Shown: in pieces, positions 35,943-45,656 of the stretch | How positions within the stretch are numbered: the stretch's first letter is position 1 | Layout of the letters: each line of letters opens with the position of its first letter | Source: Candidatus Atribacteria bacterium | GTDB lineage: Bacteria > Atribacterota > Phoenicimicrobiia > Phoenicimicrobiales > Stramentimicrobiaceae | DNA: 59,304 nt | Reading direction: 5' to 3' | NCBI GenBank assembly: GCA_018402425.1 | Contig: JAGYIZ010000010.1 | Location: 1-59,304 of the forward strand | Notes under the pieces: generated by a model | The model's database searches: none | Seen by the model: only the letters and a program-made list of their open reading frames with translations | Told to the model about the DNA's origin: nothing | Made by a program: the position numbers and the translations under genes

Positions 35943-36746
35943 ATGAAAATTATTGTACCAATAAAACAGGTCCCGGAAACCAGCCGGGTCAAGATAAACG
36001 AAGAAACCGGCACCATCATCCGTGATGGTGTTGAAAATATCATTAATCCGCTGGATTTGTATGCTATCGAGTCAGCGATTCAATTAAGAGAAAATAATGG
36101 CGGCAGCATTACCGTGATTAGCATGGGACCTCCAAAGGCTGAGACAGCCTTAAGGGAGGCCATAGCCATGGGAGCTGATCAGGCAATATTGATAACAGGC
36201 CGGGAATTTGCCGGTTCGGATACCTGGAGTACTGCCTATGCTCTTTCCGCCCTGATTGAGAATATCAAGCCCTATGATCTTGTCATAACAGGGGAAAGGG
36301 CGACTGACGGTGATACCGGACAGGTAGGTCCGGGAATAGCCTCTTTTTTGAATTTGCCTTTATCCACTTATACCGGAAAAATTGAAACTGTCAACAAAGA
36401 CCATATCATCGTACAGCGTCTTATTGAGGAAGGGTATGAAAGATTGCAATTGCCTTTACCGGCATTATTAACCGTAGTAAAGGAGATCGCCTATCCCCGC
36501 CTGCCCACCTTACGTGGCAAGCAGAAGGCACGTACCATTGATATACCCATCAATTCCGGAAAAGACATTAAAGTAAAAGAAGAAGAGCTGGGATTAAAGG
36601 GTTCTCCTACCCGGGTTGTCAGGATCTATCGTCCTCAGGTCACCCGCAAAGGCACAATCTTACAGGTAAAAGACGAAAAGACCCTGGCAGAATCAGTTGA
36701 TAAATTAATCTCTTTCCTAAAAGAGAAGAAAATAGTATCTTTTTAA
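35943..36746 (+). CDS. etfB: Electron transfer flavoprotein beta subunit
   Basis: 267 residues. The N-terminal MKIIVPIKQVPETSRVKI is the standard EtfB start, and GERATDGDTGQVGP is the nucleotide-binding segment. The family passes electrons from flavin dehydrogenases; members beside GlcD-type dehydrogenases, as here, include the confurcating lactate dehydrogenase complex (LctBCD) of acetogens, with the same order etfB-etfA-dehydrogenase. This block is visibly richer in G and C than its neighbours. AAGGATA precedes the ATG. Confidence 0.93.
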   Translation: MKIIVPIKQVPETSRVKINEETGTIIRDGVENIINPLDLYAIESAIQLRENNGGSITVISMGPPKAETALREAIAMGADQAILITGREFAGSDTWSTAYALSALIENIKPYDLVITGERATDGDTGQVGPGIASFLNLPLSTYTGKIETVNKDHIIVQRLIEEGYERLQLPLPALLTVVKEIAYPRLPTLRGKQKARTIDIPINSGKDIKVKEEELGLKGSPTRVVRIYRPQVTRKGTILQVKDEKTLAESVDKLISFLKEKKIVSF

Positions 36747-36761
36747 GATAGGTCAGGTAAA

Positions 36762-37769
36762 ATGAAGAAAAAGGAAGTTTGGACAGTTTCAGAAATTAAT
36801 CAGCAACAAGAGATCAAGCCGGTCTCCTTTGAGCTGTTAGCCAGGGGTAGAAAATTAGCCCAAGAGCTTGAGGTACCTTTATCAGCAATTGTTTTGGGGG
36901 ACAGTCTGGCAGAGAGAGAACTCAAAGAGCTTATCTATCGGGGGGCAGATAAAGTATACTGGGTTAATCATAAAGCACTTGCCCGTTTTGTTGTGGAAAA
37001 TCACAGTAACATCATGCAGCATCTAATCAAGAACTACCAGCCGCAAATCATCATAGCTGCTGCAACCACCCAGGGCAGAACCCTGATGCCCCATTTGTCA
37101 ATAAGGCTTGATACCGGCCTGACCGCTGATTGCACAGATCTACAGATTGAAAAAGAGACTGGTCTCTTATTACAGATCCGTCCTGCCATTGGCGGGAATA
37201 TCATGGCCATGATTAAAACACCCGAGAGGAAGCCCCAGATGTCCACCGTCCGTCCTAAATCGATACAGGTTCTCCCCCGGGATGAGACTAGAGAAGGAAA
37301 GATAATCCCAGTTGATCTTGATGACTCCCTCCTTGACCGCCGGGTAACACATCTGGGCTATTATAAAAGTGAGGAAGAAGAGGTTAATCTCTCTTCCGCC
37401 GATATTATCGTGGCAGGTGGCAGAGGATTAAAGAAAAAGGAGAATCTGAGCCTTATCCGTGATTTAGCCAGAGGGTTAGATGCAGGTATAGGTGCTTCCC
37501 GGGAGGTTGTTGACCGTGGTTGGATTTCCTATCCCCATCAGGTTGGCTTAAGTGGTAAAACTGTAAATCCCAAGACCTATCTGGCAATAGGGATTTCCGG
37601 AGCTATTCAACATCTGGCCGGCATGAAGACAGCCAAAAACATTATTGCTATAAACAGTGACCCGCAGGCAGATATTTTCAAGATTTCTGATTTTGGCATC
37701 ATCGGCGATTTATTCGAAATCATACCCTTATTAAAAAAGAAATTAGAGGAAAAAAAGTTAAGCTCATGA
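36762..37769 (+). CDS. etfA: Electron transfer flavoprotein alpha subunit
   Basis: 335 residues. The C-terminal FAD-binding domain is clear: IIVAGGRGLKKKENLSL, GASREVVDRGW, QVGLSGKTVNPKTYLAIGIS, and INSDPQADIF. There is no N-terminal ferredoxin-like 4Fe-4S extension, which the LctC subunit of Acetobacterium has, so confurcation with ferredoxin is not demonstrated. It forms a heterodimer with EtfB (16 bases upstream) and its end overlaps the dehydrogenase start by four bases. Confidence 0.93.
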   Translation: MKKKEVWTVSEINQQQEIKPVSFELLARGRKLAQELEVPLSAIVLGDSLAERELKELIYRGADKVYWVNHKALARFVVENHSNIMQHLIKNYQPQIIIAAATTQGRTLMPHLSIRLDTGLTADCTDLQIEKETGLLLQIRPAIGGNIMAMIKTPERKPQMSTVRPKSIQVLPRDETREGKIIPVDLDDSLLDRRVTHLGYYKSEEEEVNLSSADIIVAGGRGLKKKENLSLIRDLARGLDAGIGASREVVDRGWISYPHQVGLSGKTVNPKTYLAIGISGAIQHLAGMKTAKNIIAINSDPQADIFKISDFGIIGDLFEIIPLLKKKLEEKKLSS

Positions 37770-39178
37770 AATACAATCCCGTTACTCATGCTATAGTAGA
37801 AAAGTTAAAAGAGATATGTGGAGAGAATTATGTTTTTACCGACCCGGAAAAACTGGAACCTTATTCCCATGATGAAACACCGGCCGAGCAATTCTCTCAT
37901 CTTCCTGAAGTAGTAGTAATGCCAATAAAGACCGAACAGATTTCTCAAATCATGAAATTGGCCAACAAGAACAAAATACCGGTTACCCCCCGTGGAGCAG
38001 GCAGTGGCCTCTCCGGCGGTGCTATTCCGGTCTGTGGTGGCATTATAGTCTCCTTAGAGAAGATGAACAAGATCTTAGAAATCGATACCCAAAACATGAT
38101 GGTCACCTTAGAGCCGGGAGTCATTACCAATGAAGTAAATGAAAAGATTGAAGAGCTGGGCTTGTTTTTTGCCGGTTATCCCATGAGCGTAGAGACCTGT
38201 TTTATCGGAGGCAATCTTGCCGAGAATGCCGGTGGTGGCCGGGCAGTAAAATATGGTGTTACCGATCGCTATATCATGGGCATTGAGGTGGTCTTGCCTG
38301 ATGGTGAGATTATTACCTTAGGCGGAAAAAGAGTCAAGGATGTCACCGGATACAATCTAAAACAGCTTTTTATAGGATCCGAAGGCACCCTGGGCATTAT
38401 TACCAGGGTAATTATCAAATTGTTACCATTACCTTCAGCAAAGGTAGACCTGTTGGTCTTGTTTAAAGATATCAAGCAGGCAATAAGTCTTGTACCGAAA
38501 ATCATGACCGAAACCAGAATCATACCCACCTCTATCGAGTTTATGGACCAGCTTTCTGTCCAGAGCTCCTGTGAGTACCTGAATGAACATCTGCCTTACC
38601 AGGATGCCGGGGCTATGCTTTTGATCGAAGTTGATGGCAATAGTCAAAAGGAAGTTGAGCGGGAAGCAGAAATTATCGGTGAATTGTGCCTGAAACACAA
38701 TGCCTTAGAGGTCTATGTGGCTGACAACTATACCACCCAGGAGCGAGTCTGGGCAGTCAGGAGAAATATTGCCGAGGCATTTAAGGTAGTAAGTCCCCAG
38801 CAGAGCTTAGAGGATATCGTTGTACCGATTTCCGTGATAGCCGAGGTTGTAGAAGAGATTCAGGCCATTGCCAAAAAATACGATATCCTGATTCCCTGTT
38901 ATGGCCATGCCGGTGATGGCAATCTGCATGCTACACTGGTTAAGAATCCCGATCATTCTTATCAGAAGTGGCTGGAAATAGAACATGGTGTTTTAATGGA
39001 TTTGTATCGCCTGGTCAAGGCGAAGGGAGGCACCATCAGCGGTGAGCATGGCATTGGCTCAAAGAGAAAAGATTATCTGAGTATGGTCTGCAGTGAAACA
39101 GAAATAAAGGTCATGAAAAAGATCAAGGAAGCCATCGACCCCAATAACATCATGAATCCGGGGAAGATATTTAAATAA
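37766..39178 (+). CDS. FAD-linked 2-hydroxyacid dehydrogenase (GlcD/LctD family)
   Basis: 470 residues. A PCMH-type FAD-binding domain (PVTPRGAGSGLSGGAIPVCG; NAGGGRAVKYGVTDRYIMG) is followed by the FAD-oxidase C-terminal domain with CYGHAGDGNLH and GGTISGEHGIGSKRK, where the His residues bind metal or substrate. Members oxidise D- or L-lactate or glycolate. The tight etfB-etfA-dehydrogenase order strongly suggests that electrons go to the Etf, as in anaerobic lactate oxidation. No lactate permease is in the window. GC content is high like that of the two etf genes. Confidence 0.92.
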   Translation: MKYNPVTHAIVEKLKEICGENYVFTDPEKLEPYSHDETPAEQFSHLPEVVVMPIKTEQISQIMKLANKNKIPVTPRGAGSGLSGGAIPVCGGIIVSLEKMNKILEIDTQNMMVTLEPGVITNEVNEKIEELGLFFAGYPMSVETCFIGGNLAENAGGGRAVKYGVTDRYIMGIEVVLPDGEIITLGGKRVKDVTGYNLKQLFIGSEGTLGIITRVIIKLLPLPSAKVDLLVLFKDIKQAISLVPKIMTETRIIPTSIEFMDQLSVQSSCEYLNEHLPYQDAGAMLLIEVDGNSQKEVEREAEIIGELCLKHNALEVYVADNYTTQERVWAVRRNIAEAFKVVSPQQSLEDIVVPISVIAEVVEEIQAIAKKYDILIPCYGHAGDGNLHATLVKNPDHSYQKWLEIEHGVLMDLYRLVKAKGGTISGEHGIGSKRKDYLSMVCSETEIKVMKKIKEAIDPNNIMNPGKIFK

Positions 39179-39267
39179 TTATGGCTAATAAAAATATTAC
39201 AATAATCAAAATATAATTAACAATTAAATTTAAACAGTAGGAGTAGAACGAAAGAAAGGTAGATATT

Positions 39268-39921
39268 ATGTTAAAGTTTTTAGTTATCAGACATGGAGAA
39301 ACACAAAGTAATGTTGAAAGGCGTTTTTCAGGTCATCAGGATGTAGTCTTAACGGAAAAAGGAATCTGGCAGGCTCAGCAATTATCTTATAGATTAAAAG
39401 ATGAGCAAATAGATATTGCTTATAGCAGTGATTTGAAAAGGGCGATTCATACAGCAAAGATTATTCTTCGAGAACGTGATATTTCCTTATCCATCGAACC
39501 TCGATTCAGGGAAATCAGTTTTGGAGATTGGGAAGGATTCAGGCTTGAGGAATATGCTTCTGAAAATGGAGAAGGGAATCGCCCGGGCTGGTGGAATCAG
39601 CCTGATTCACCGTTATCCGGTGGAGAAAGTGTTTTAGATTTAAGGAAGCGTGTTAAGACTGCTTTGGATAAAGTAATTACAGAACATGATGAAGAAGATA
39701 AGTGCAAGACAATTGTTATTGTTTGTCATGGTGGGGTAACCAGGATGATTATCGGGCTTGCTTTGGATATTCCAATTAGAAAGATATGGCATATCAGACA
39801 GCAATCAACTGCCTTGAACGTTATAAGATATGATAAAAATAGTGGTTTTTTTGTTAATTCTGTCAATGATATTGCTCATATAACATTGCTGGAAAAGAAA
39901 GAAGAACCAATTGAAAAATAG
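39268..39921 (+). CDS. cobC: Histidine phosphatase, probable alpha-ribazole phosphatase
   Basis: 217 residues of the phosphoglycerate-mutase-like superfamily. The catalytic RHGE motif is at residues 8-11 (VIRHGETQSN), and the second His lies in VIVCHGGVTRM. It is followed by cobT, cobU and cobS, overlapping cobT by 11 bases, which points to alpha-ribazole-5-phosphate dephosphorylation in the last steps of cobalamin assembly. On sequence alone it could also be another broad phosphatase. GAAAGG precedes the ATG. Confidence 0.85.
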   Translation: MLKFLVIRHGETQSNVERRFSGHQDVVLTEKGIWQAQQLSYRLKDEQIDIAYSSDLKRAIHTAKIILRERDISLSIEPRFREISFGDWEGFRLEEYASENGEGNRPGWWNQPDSPLSGGESVLDLRKRVKTALDKVITEHDEEDKCKTIVIVCHGGVTRMIIGLALDIPIRKIWHIRQQSTALNVIRYDKNSGFFVNSVNDIAHITLLEKKEEPIEK

Positions 39922-40960
39922 GAAAATTGATGAATTAATCGAAAATATTCAGCCTATAAATCAAGATATTGAAATAGAAGCCTTAAAAAGGTTTGATAAT
40001 TTAACCAAACCCCGAAAAAGTTTGGGAAGATTAGAAAATATAATTGCAAGAGCGGCAGGTGTGTATGGTTCTGTAAATCCGAATCTAAGGAGAAAAGTTA
40101 TTTTCTTAATGGCAGCTGATCACGGTGTAACTGCTGAGAGAGTAAGCGCATATCCGGCTGAAATTACCCGTCAAATGGTTTTGAATTTTCTTGATGGGGG
40201 TGCGGCTATTAATATCTTAACCCGCCATTTTGGAATTGATGTGGTTGTTACAGATATTGGTGTGAGAGGTAAGCTCGGGGAAAAGAAAGGATTAATCAGA
40301 AAGAAGATTGCCCAGGGAACCGAAAATATGGCAACTGGTCCGGCCATGACTCGGGAAATGGCAGAAGAATCTCTGTTAATTGGATATGAAGTTTTCGAAA
40401 AAGCCTTTGCTCAGGAAAAGATTGACTTGATTGGCTTGGGTGAGATGGGCATCGGCAATACTACAGCCAGCAGTGCCATTATCAGCATATTAACCGGAGC
40501 AAAAATAGAAGATGTAGTAGACATGGGCACCGGTCTTAAGCCCGAACAGATTGAGCACAAAGCCTCCATAATCAAAAAAGCCATTGAAATAAACCAACCC
40601 AATTCCAAAGACTCCATGGATGTGTTAGCAAAAGTAGGTGGTTTTGAAATTGGTGGACTGGTAGGATGTATCCTGGCAGCAGCCTCAAGAAGAGTGCCGA
40701 TTGTGATGGATGGTTTGATATCAGGAGCATGTGCTTTATTAGCAATAAATCTAGCACCACTTGTTCAAGATTATTTGTTTGCCAGTCATTGCTCTAAAGA
40801 GAAAGGACATCGCGTTGCCCTGTCTTATCTTAATGAGCAGCCTATATTCGATTTAGGTATGCACTTAGGTGAGGGCACCGGGGCTGCTTATGGTATAAGT
40901 TTCATTGAAACAGGGTTTAAACTGTTAAACCAAATGGCTACATTTGATGATCTGAAATAA
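39911..40960 (+). CDS. cobT: Nicotinate-nucleotide-dimethylbenzimidazole phosphoribosyltransferase
   Basis: 349 residues, standard length. It activates the lower-ligand base as alpha-ribazole phosphate. Family segments visible are MAADHGVTAERVSAYPAEIT, IGLGEMGIGNTTASSAI, DMGTGLKPEQ and the C-terminal HLGEGTGAAYGISFIE, which contains the catalytic Glu region. The TTG start at 39911 lies within the end of cobC; no ATG is closer to the conserved start. No enzymes for making dimethylbenzimidazole are near, so the base is likely scavenged or another base is used. Confidence 0.95.
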   Translation: MKNRKIDELIENIQPINQDIEIEALKRFDNLTKPRKSLGRLENIIARAAGVYGSVNPNLRRKVIFLMAADHGVTAERVSAYPAEITRQMVLNFLDGGAAINILTRHFGIDVVVTDIGVRGKLGEKKGLIRKKIAQGTENMATGPAMTREMAEESLLIGYEVFEKAFAQEKIDLIGLGEMGIGNTTASSAIISILTGAKIEDVVDMGTGLKPEQIEHKASIIKKAIEINQPNSKDSMDVLAKVGGFEIGGLVGCILAAASRRVPIVMDGLISGACALLAINLAPLVQDYLFASHCSKEKGHRVALSYLNEQPIFDLGMHLGEGTGAAYGISFIETGFKLLNQMATFDDLK

Positions 40961-40997
40961 TCAGAAAATATACAATAACAAAATCAAAAAGGAAATT

Positions 40998-41573
40998 ATG
41001 AAACAAAAAAGGCCAAAGATAGTCCTTATTACCGGTGGAGTACGCAGCGGAAAAAGCTTTTTTGCTGAGAAATTAGCAGGAAATATTGGCACAAAAGTTA
41101 CTTTCATTGCCACTGCTCAGGGATTCGATGAGGAGATGACCGATAGGATAGCTAAACATCGTGCTAACAGACCGGTTCACTGGGAAACCTACGAAGAACC
41201 CTATCAAGTTGCACAGGTTATACAGAAAGTGGGAGAAAAAACAGAGGTGGTTTTGATTGATTGTCTAACACTTCTTGTTTCTAACCTTATGCAGAATTAC
41301 CGGGAAGATACATCAAACAATAATCTGGCAAAAAACATTATTAAGCAAATTAAAGAGATTGTCAGAGAATCCTTGCAATGTTCGGCAACGGTCATTATTG
41401 TTTCTAATGAAGTTGGATTAGGGCTGGTTCCTGCTAATCCAATGGGACGTTTTTTTCGTGATATTTTAGGTCAGGTAAATCAGATTATTGGAGCTGATGC
41501 TGACCGGGTTTATTTTATGACAGCAGGTATTCCGCTTTTAATTAAAGGGAAAAGTGATGAAGCATATTTTTAG
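40998..41573 (+). CDS. cobU: Adenosylcobinamide kinase/phosphate guanylyltransferase
   Basis: 191 residues, normal for CobU/CobP. The P-loop is TGGVRSGKSFFAE near residue 13, and the GTP/guanylylation region includes AKHRANRPVHWETYEEP with the conserved His. VSNEVGLGLVPANPMGRFFRD is the family signature. It converts adenosylcobinamide to GDP-cobinamide for CobS. AAGGAAA precedes the ATG; its end overlaps cobS. Confidence 0.95.
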   Translation: MKQKRPKIVLITGGVRSGKSFFAEKLAGNIGTKVTFIATAQGFDEEMTDRIAKHRANRPVHWETYEEPYQVAQVIQKVGEKTEVVLIDCLTLLVSNLMQNYREDTSNNNLAKNIIKQIKEIVRESLQCSATVIIVSNEVGLGLVPANPMGRFFRDILGQVNQIIGADADRVYFMTAGIPLLIKGKSDEAYF

Positions 41574-42339
41574 AAGACTTTTTTTATCTATTTCTTTTCT
41601 TACCATATTGCCCATTAACCTCTTATTTTTAAGGAAAGAGCAGGAGAATCGGAATTATATCAAAGAAGATCTATCAAAATCCAGCATATTTTTCCCACTG
41701 GTTGGTATCTTAATTGGACTCATACTGGTAGCAGTAGATGTTTTGTTGAAATGGGTATCTTTCGATTCCTTCTTATCTAGTGGTATTATTCTAACTGTCT
41801 GGATTTTCTTAAGCGGAGGACTGCACTTAGAAGGATTTGCCGATATGGTAGACGGATTTTCCGGTGGAAGTGACAAAGAAGCCATTATTCGTATCATGAA
41901 GGATGGGGCTGTCGGTGCCAAAGGGGCTATTGCCTTAGTTTTACTGATATTACTAAAATTTCTACTTATAAACAGTTTACCATATTCATTAAGAATTGAA
42001 GCTTTCTTGATAGCTCCTGTCATAGGAAGGTGGAGCATGGTATTATCCGGCTATCTAGGGAAGCCAGCGTCTTCAGATAATAATTTATCAAAAATGTTTT
42101 CCCTTTATCTGGGAAAAATGGAATTAATTTTAGCTACTCTTTTTACCCTGGTAATTGCTTTTTATTTTTTATCATACCAATCTCTTTATTTTATGGTTTT
42201 TTCAGCGTTTATTTCCTACCTGATGGTATATTATTCTTTTACTAAAATGCAGGGCATTTGTGGTGATGTTATTGGTGCGATAAATGAACTAACCGAAGTA
42301 GGTGTTTTATTGCTTTTTATTGTATTTATAATATTATAA
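41557..42339 (+). CDS. cobS: Adenosylcobinamide-GDP ribazoletransferase (cobalamin synthase)
   Basis: About 260 residues, a polytopic inner-membrane protein. LHLEGFADMVDGFSGG near residue 90 holds the Asp residues for metal binding, followed by GAVGAKGAIALVLLI and the C-terminal GICGDVIGAINELTEVG. It joins GDP-cobinamide and alpha-ribazole, finishing the nucleotide loop. GTG 41554 is an alternative start; the ATG has AAAGGGAA at better spacing. The order cobC-cobT-cobU-cobS without corrin-ring genes indicates salvage, consistent with the B12 uptake genes at 12-20 kb. Confidence 0.95.
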   Translation: MKHIFRRLFLSISFLTILPINLLFLRKEQENRNYIKEDLSKSSIFFPLVGILIGLILVAVDVLLKWVSFDSFLSSGIILTVWIFLSGGLHLEGFADMVDGFSGGSDKEAIIRIMKDGAVGAKGAIALVLLILLKFLLINSLPYSLRIEAFLIAPVIGRWSMVLSGYLGKPASSDNNLSKMFSLYLGKMELILATLFTLVIAFYFLSYQSLYFMVFSAFISYLMVYYSFTKMQGICGDVIGAINELTEVGVLLLFIVFIIL

Positions 42340-42369
42340 TATTATAATAATTATAATATAGCCAATTAT

Positions 42370-42538
42370 ATTCTATAATTGCTTTTGGTTACCGCAAGAG
42401 GAGGCCATTCTCACAGAAGCAGAAAATCGATTATCCGATTTCTGGAATCCCAGGCCGAACAAAGAAAAGTCTAAAGGTAAATTATCAAAGATATTAAGGG
42501 CTACTTTGGAAGAAAAGAAGGGGGAGATTATTAAGTAG
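42370..42538 (+). other. Start-less reading frame, possible gene remnant
   Basis: After cobS a palindromic A/T run (42330-42360) leads into a frame open to TAG at 42536-42538. It reads FYNCFWLPQEEAILTEAENR and ends KILRATLEEKKGEIIK. It has no start codon or ribosome site and I do not recognise it. It may be the tail of a lost gene. The remaining 200 bases before the PAS gene show nothing else. Confidence 0.25.
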
Positions 42539-42736
42539 TGGGCTAGTTCCGGAAGGATTTTATCAAGATGTAGGGAATGAACAAATATTTTAAATGTGAA
42601 AGAATATAATAAAGAAGAATTCGTTGAATATGCGTAAACCAACAATATAGTGGTATAATATTAAACAAATACAAAAACTAAATTAAAACTATACTCATAT
42701 TATAAGTATTATAATCTTAGAAAGAGTGTAGTAATA

Positions 42737-44631
42737 ATGAATGAGGAGAAAAATCAAAGTCTATAAAAATAGAAGAGATAAAATCCTTTGATTCCAAGAA
42801 ATTTTTCAAGACTCTATTTGATTATGCCCCGGATCCATATTACATTACTGATCTGGAAGGGAAATTTCTTGCTGGCAACAAAGCTGCCGAGAGAATTACC
42901 GGTTACCTCAAAAAAGAATTAATAGGTAAAAGCTTTTTCCAGCTGGATATTTTACCTGCAGGTGAGATTGTCAAAGCCCAGAAAGCCCTGGAAAGAAACA
43001 AAAAAGGTCTCTTAAGTGGTCCGGAAGAATTTATCCTGAAACGAAAAGACAATAAGAAAATAACAGTAGAGATTTTCACTTACCCGATAAAAATAGAAGA
43101 TAAACTGCATGTCCTGGCAATCGCCCGGGATATCACCCAGCGCAAACAATCCGAACAAAGAACAAACCATCTCATTCAGATCATTCGCGCCATCCGCAAT
43201 ATAAATCATCTTATTATCAGGGAAAAAGACCGGGATATCCTGATCCAAAAAGTATGTAATCTTTTAGTGGAACCCAATGGTTACCACAATGCCTGGATTG
43301 TCCTGCTGGATGAAGATAAAAAATATCTAACCTCCGCTGAAGCAGGTTATGGTCCGGCCTTTGATCCCATGAGAACACAGCTGAAAAATGGTGATTGGCC
43401 AAGATGTGTCCGGGAAGTCTTACAGCGAAAAGAAATCCTGATTACAGATAATCCCAAAAGTACCTGTTATAACTGTCCTCTTTCACATTATCTCCAAAAC
43501 CGCAGTGCCTATACCATCAGCCTCAGACAGAACAATATCCTCTATGGAATATTTTCGGCCTGTATCCCGGAATCCTTTGCAGAAGACAAAGAGGAACAAG
43601 CTCTCTTTAAAGAGACAGCTGAAGATATTGCCCTTTCCCTTTACAGTGTTAAGACAGAAAAAGCCCGCAGACAGGCAGTAGAGTCATTACGAAAAAGTGA
43701 TGAAAGATTCCGAGTGGCACTAAAAAATTCCCCTATTATAGTCTGGAGTCAGGATAAAGAGCTACGCTATAATTGGATATACAATCCCAATCCCGCATTC
43801 AATCCTGAAGAGGTCCTGGGCAAGAAAGATGAGGAAATACTGCCTGCTGATGATGCCAGGGCTTTGACGGAGATAAAACAAAAAGTATTAAAAAGCGGCA
43901 AAGGCAGCAGGGAAGAGGTCAGGATGACAGTTAAGGGAACCCCCTTTTTCTATCAGCTGGTTACCGAACCCTTAAGAGACGCACAGGGTAATCTAACAGG
44001 TATAACCTGTGCCTCTGTTGATATTACCGAATTCAGGGGAATCCAGCAAAAACTGGAAAAATCTTTTGATACCACCATTGAAACCATGTCCAAAATTGTT
44101 GAGACCCGGGACCCTTACACTTCCGGACATCAGTCCCGTGTTAGTCAGCTGGCTACACGAATTGCTTTAGAGTTAAACTTGTCCCGGGAAAAGATAAAAG
44201 GAATAAGGATTGCTGCTTTAATCCATGATATCGGTAAAATCGCTATTCCCTCGGAGATTTTGACTAATCCTGGCAAGCTCACTGATATTGAGTTTAGCCT
44301 AATAAAGAGTCATTCCCAAAAAGGTTATGATATTGTAAAGGGTATAAATTTTCCATACCAGATTGCTCCAATAATTTTACAGCATCATGAAAGAAACGAC
44401 GGTTCTGGCTATCCTAAAGGGCTGAAGGGTGATGAAATTTTATTGGAGGCCAAAATTATTGGTGTTGCAGATGTAGTTGAGGCCATGTCCTCACATCGGC
44501 CCTACCGGGAAGCCTTGGGAATTGATGTAGCCCTGGAGGAAATTTCCAAAAATAAAGGTATTCTCTATGAACCAGAAGTGGCAGATGCTTGTATAAAATT
44601 ATTTAAAGAGAAAGGATTTAAATTTGAATAA
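42737..44631 (+). pseudogene. PAS-GAF-PAS-HD-GYP sensor gene with N-terminal frameshift
   Basis: From 42745 to 44631 one frame is open and encodes a PAS domain (LFDYAPDPYYITDLEGKFLA), a GAF-like middle (GPAFDPMRTQLKNGDWPRCV), a second PAS (NSPIIVWSQDKELRYNW) and an HD-GYP domain with LIHDIGKIAIPSEIL, HHERNDGSGYPKGLKG and IIGVADVVEAMSSHRPYR. HD-GYP proteins hydrolyse cyclic di-GMP. The only standard start in this frame is GTG 43267, inside the GAF part. An ATG at 42737 reads MNEEKNQSL and stops; a one-base deletion near 42764 would explain the break. The protein may be lost, shortened, or the base miscalled. Confidence 0.8.
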
Positions 44632-44687
44632 GATAAAAGAAAAGATTAAAAGGGAATAAATGAAATATTTATGGGGTCAATATTTAT

Positions 44688-45603
44688 GGGGTCAGGTCTT
44701 GAATTATCAGTTTTAAAGTGCTATAGTATTCTTATGGCCAGACCATTACGTATCCAATTTCCCGGAGCACTCTACCATATCACTGCCCGGGGAAATGCCA
44801 AACAGAATATCTTTCTCAATAAAGATGATTTCAATGATTTTCTAACCATTCTCTGCAAAGTTAGCAAGCGCTATCATCTTCTCCTGCATTGCTATTGCCT
44901 GATGCACAATCATTATCACTTACTTTTAGAAACACCGGAAGGAAATCTCTCCCAGGGGATAAGACAACTTAATGGCACCTATACCCAGCATATCAACAAA
45001 AAATACCAGACAGTAGGACATCTCTTGCAGGGAAGATTTAAATCCATCTTGGTAGAAAAAGAAAACTACCTCTTAGCACTCTCCCGTTACATTGCCCTAA
45101 ACCCCCTAAGAGCCAACCTGGTAGAAGACCCCAAGAACTGGCCCTATAGCTCATATCCACAGGCTATTGGTGTTGCCAAAAAAATTCACTGTCTTTTCCC
45201 TGACTGGATACTCTCCCAATTTGGACCAGATAAAAAATCTGCCCAGATATCTTATCAAGATTTTGTCCTCTCCGGTATCCATACAGAATCACCATTAAAA
45301 CAGGTAAAAGGACAGATCTTTCTTGGTTCAGAGTATTTTCTGGCTAAGATGGAAAAATTCATGGAACAAAAAAGACAAACAGAAATACCGAGAAAACAGC
45401 TCTATGCTTTAAGACCATCTTTAGAAAAGATATTTCAGACAAACGATAAAAGAGAAATAATAATATATCAGGCTAGCCAGAAATATGGCTATACTCTAAA
45501 AGAGATTGGCCAATATCTTGGTTTGCATTATACCACCATAAGTAAAACAATTAAGAAGGTGGGAAGCGAAGAAGGAAACTGATATTTCAAGACCTGATTC
45601 TGT
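44688..45603 (+). mobile_element. RAYT transposase gene with flanking REP-like inverted ends
   Basis: TCAGGTCTTGAATTAT at about 44692-44707 is mirrored by ATATTTCAAGACCTGA at about 45584-45599. TATGGGGTCA occurs twice just before the left end. The enclosed gene is a REP-associated tyrosine transposase. Such single-copy domesticated-type elements move short palindromes around the genome. Confidence 0.6.
44734..45582 (+). CDS. REP-associated tyrosine (Y1/HUH) transposase
   Basis: 282 residues. The start MARPLRIQFPGALYHITARG is typical for RAYTs. The HUH motif is in CLMHNHYHLLLETP near residue 65, and the catalytic Tyr is likely in ALSRYIALNPLRANLV (~120). A C-terminal helix-turn-helix is visible (YTLKEIGQYLGLHYTTISKT). 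These proteins nick single-stranded REP hairpins. ATG 44734 is the family start; the frame is open 63 bases upstream, through the flanking repeat. The gene is richer in G+C than its surroundings. Confidence 0.9.
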   Translation: MARPLRIQFPGALYHITARGNAKQNIFLNKDDFNDFLTILCKVSKRYHLLLHCYCLMHNHYHLLLETPEGNLSQGIRQLNGTYTQHINKKYQTVGHLLQGRFKSILVEKENYLLALSRYIALNPLRANLVEDPKNWPYSSYPQAIGVAKKIHCLFPDWILSQFGPDKKSAQISYQDFVLSGIHTESPLKQVKGQIFLGSEYFLAKMEKFMEQKRQTEIPRKQLYALRPSLEKIFQTNDKREIIIYQASQKYGYTLKEIGQYLGLHYTTISKTIKKVGSEEGN

Positions 45604-45656
45604 GTATTGCACTTGAATAAAATTAAAAGAATTAAAGATATTTAAGGAGAATAGAA

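Noticed and set aside
42373-42645. Minus-strand ORF of 90 codons after cobS
   Set aside because: No ribosome site, odd composition, antisense to a better-looking remnant frame.
44671-44733. Upstream start for the RAYT transposase
   Set aside because: These codons translate the flanking GGGGTCA repeat; the family begins MARPLR.
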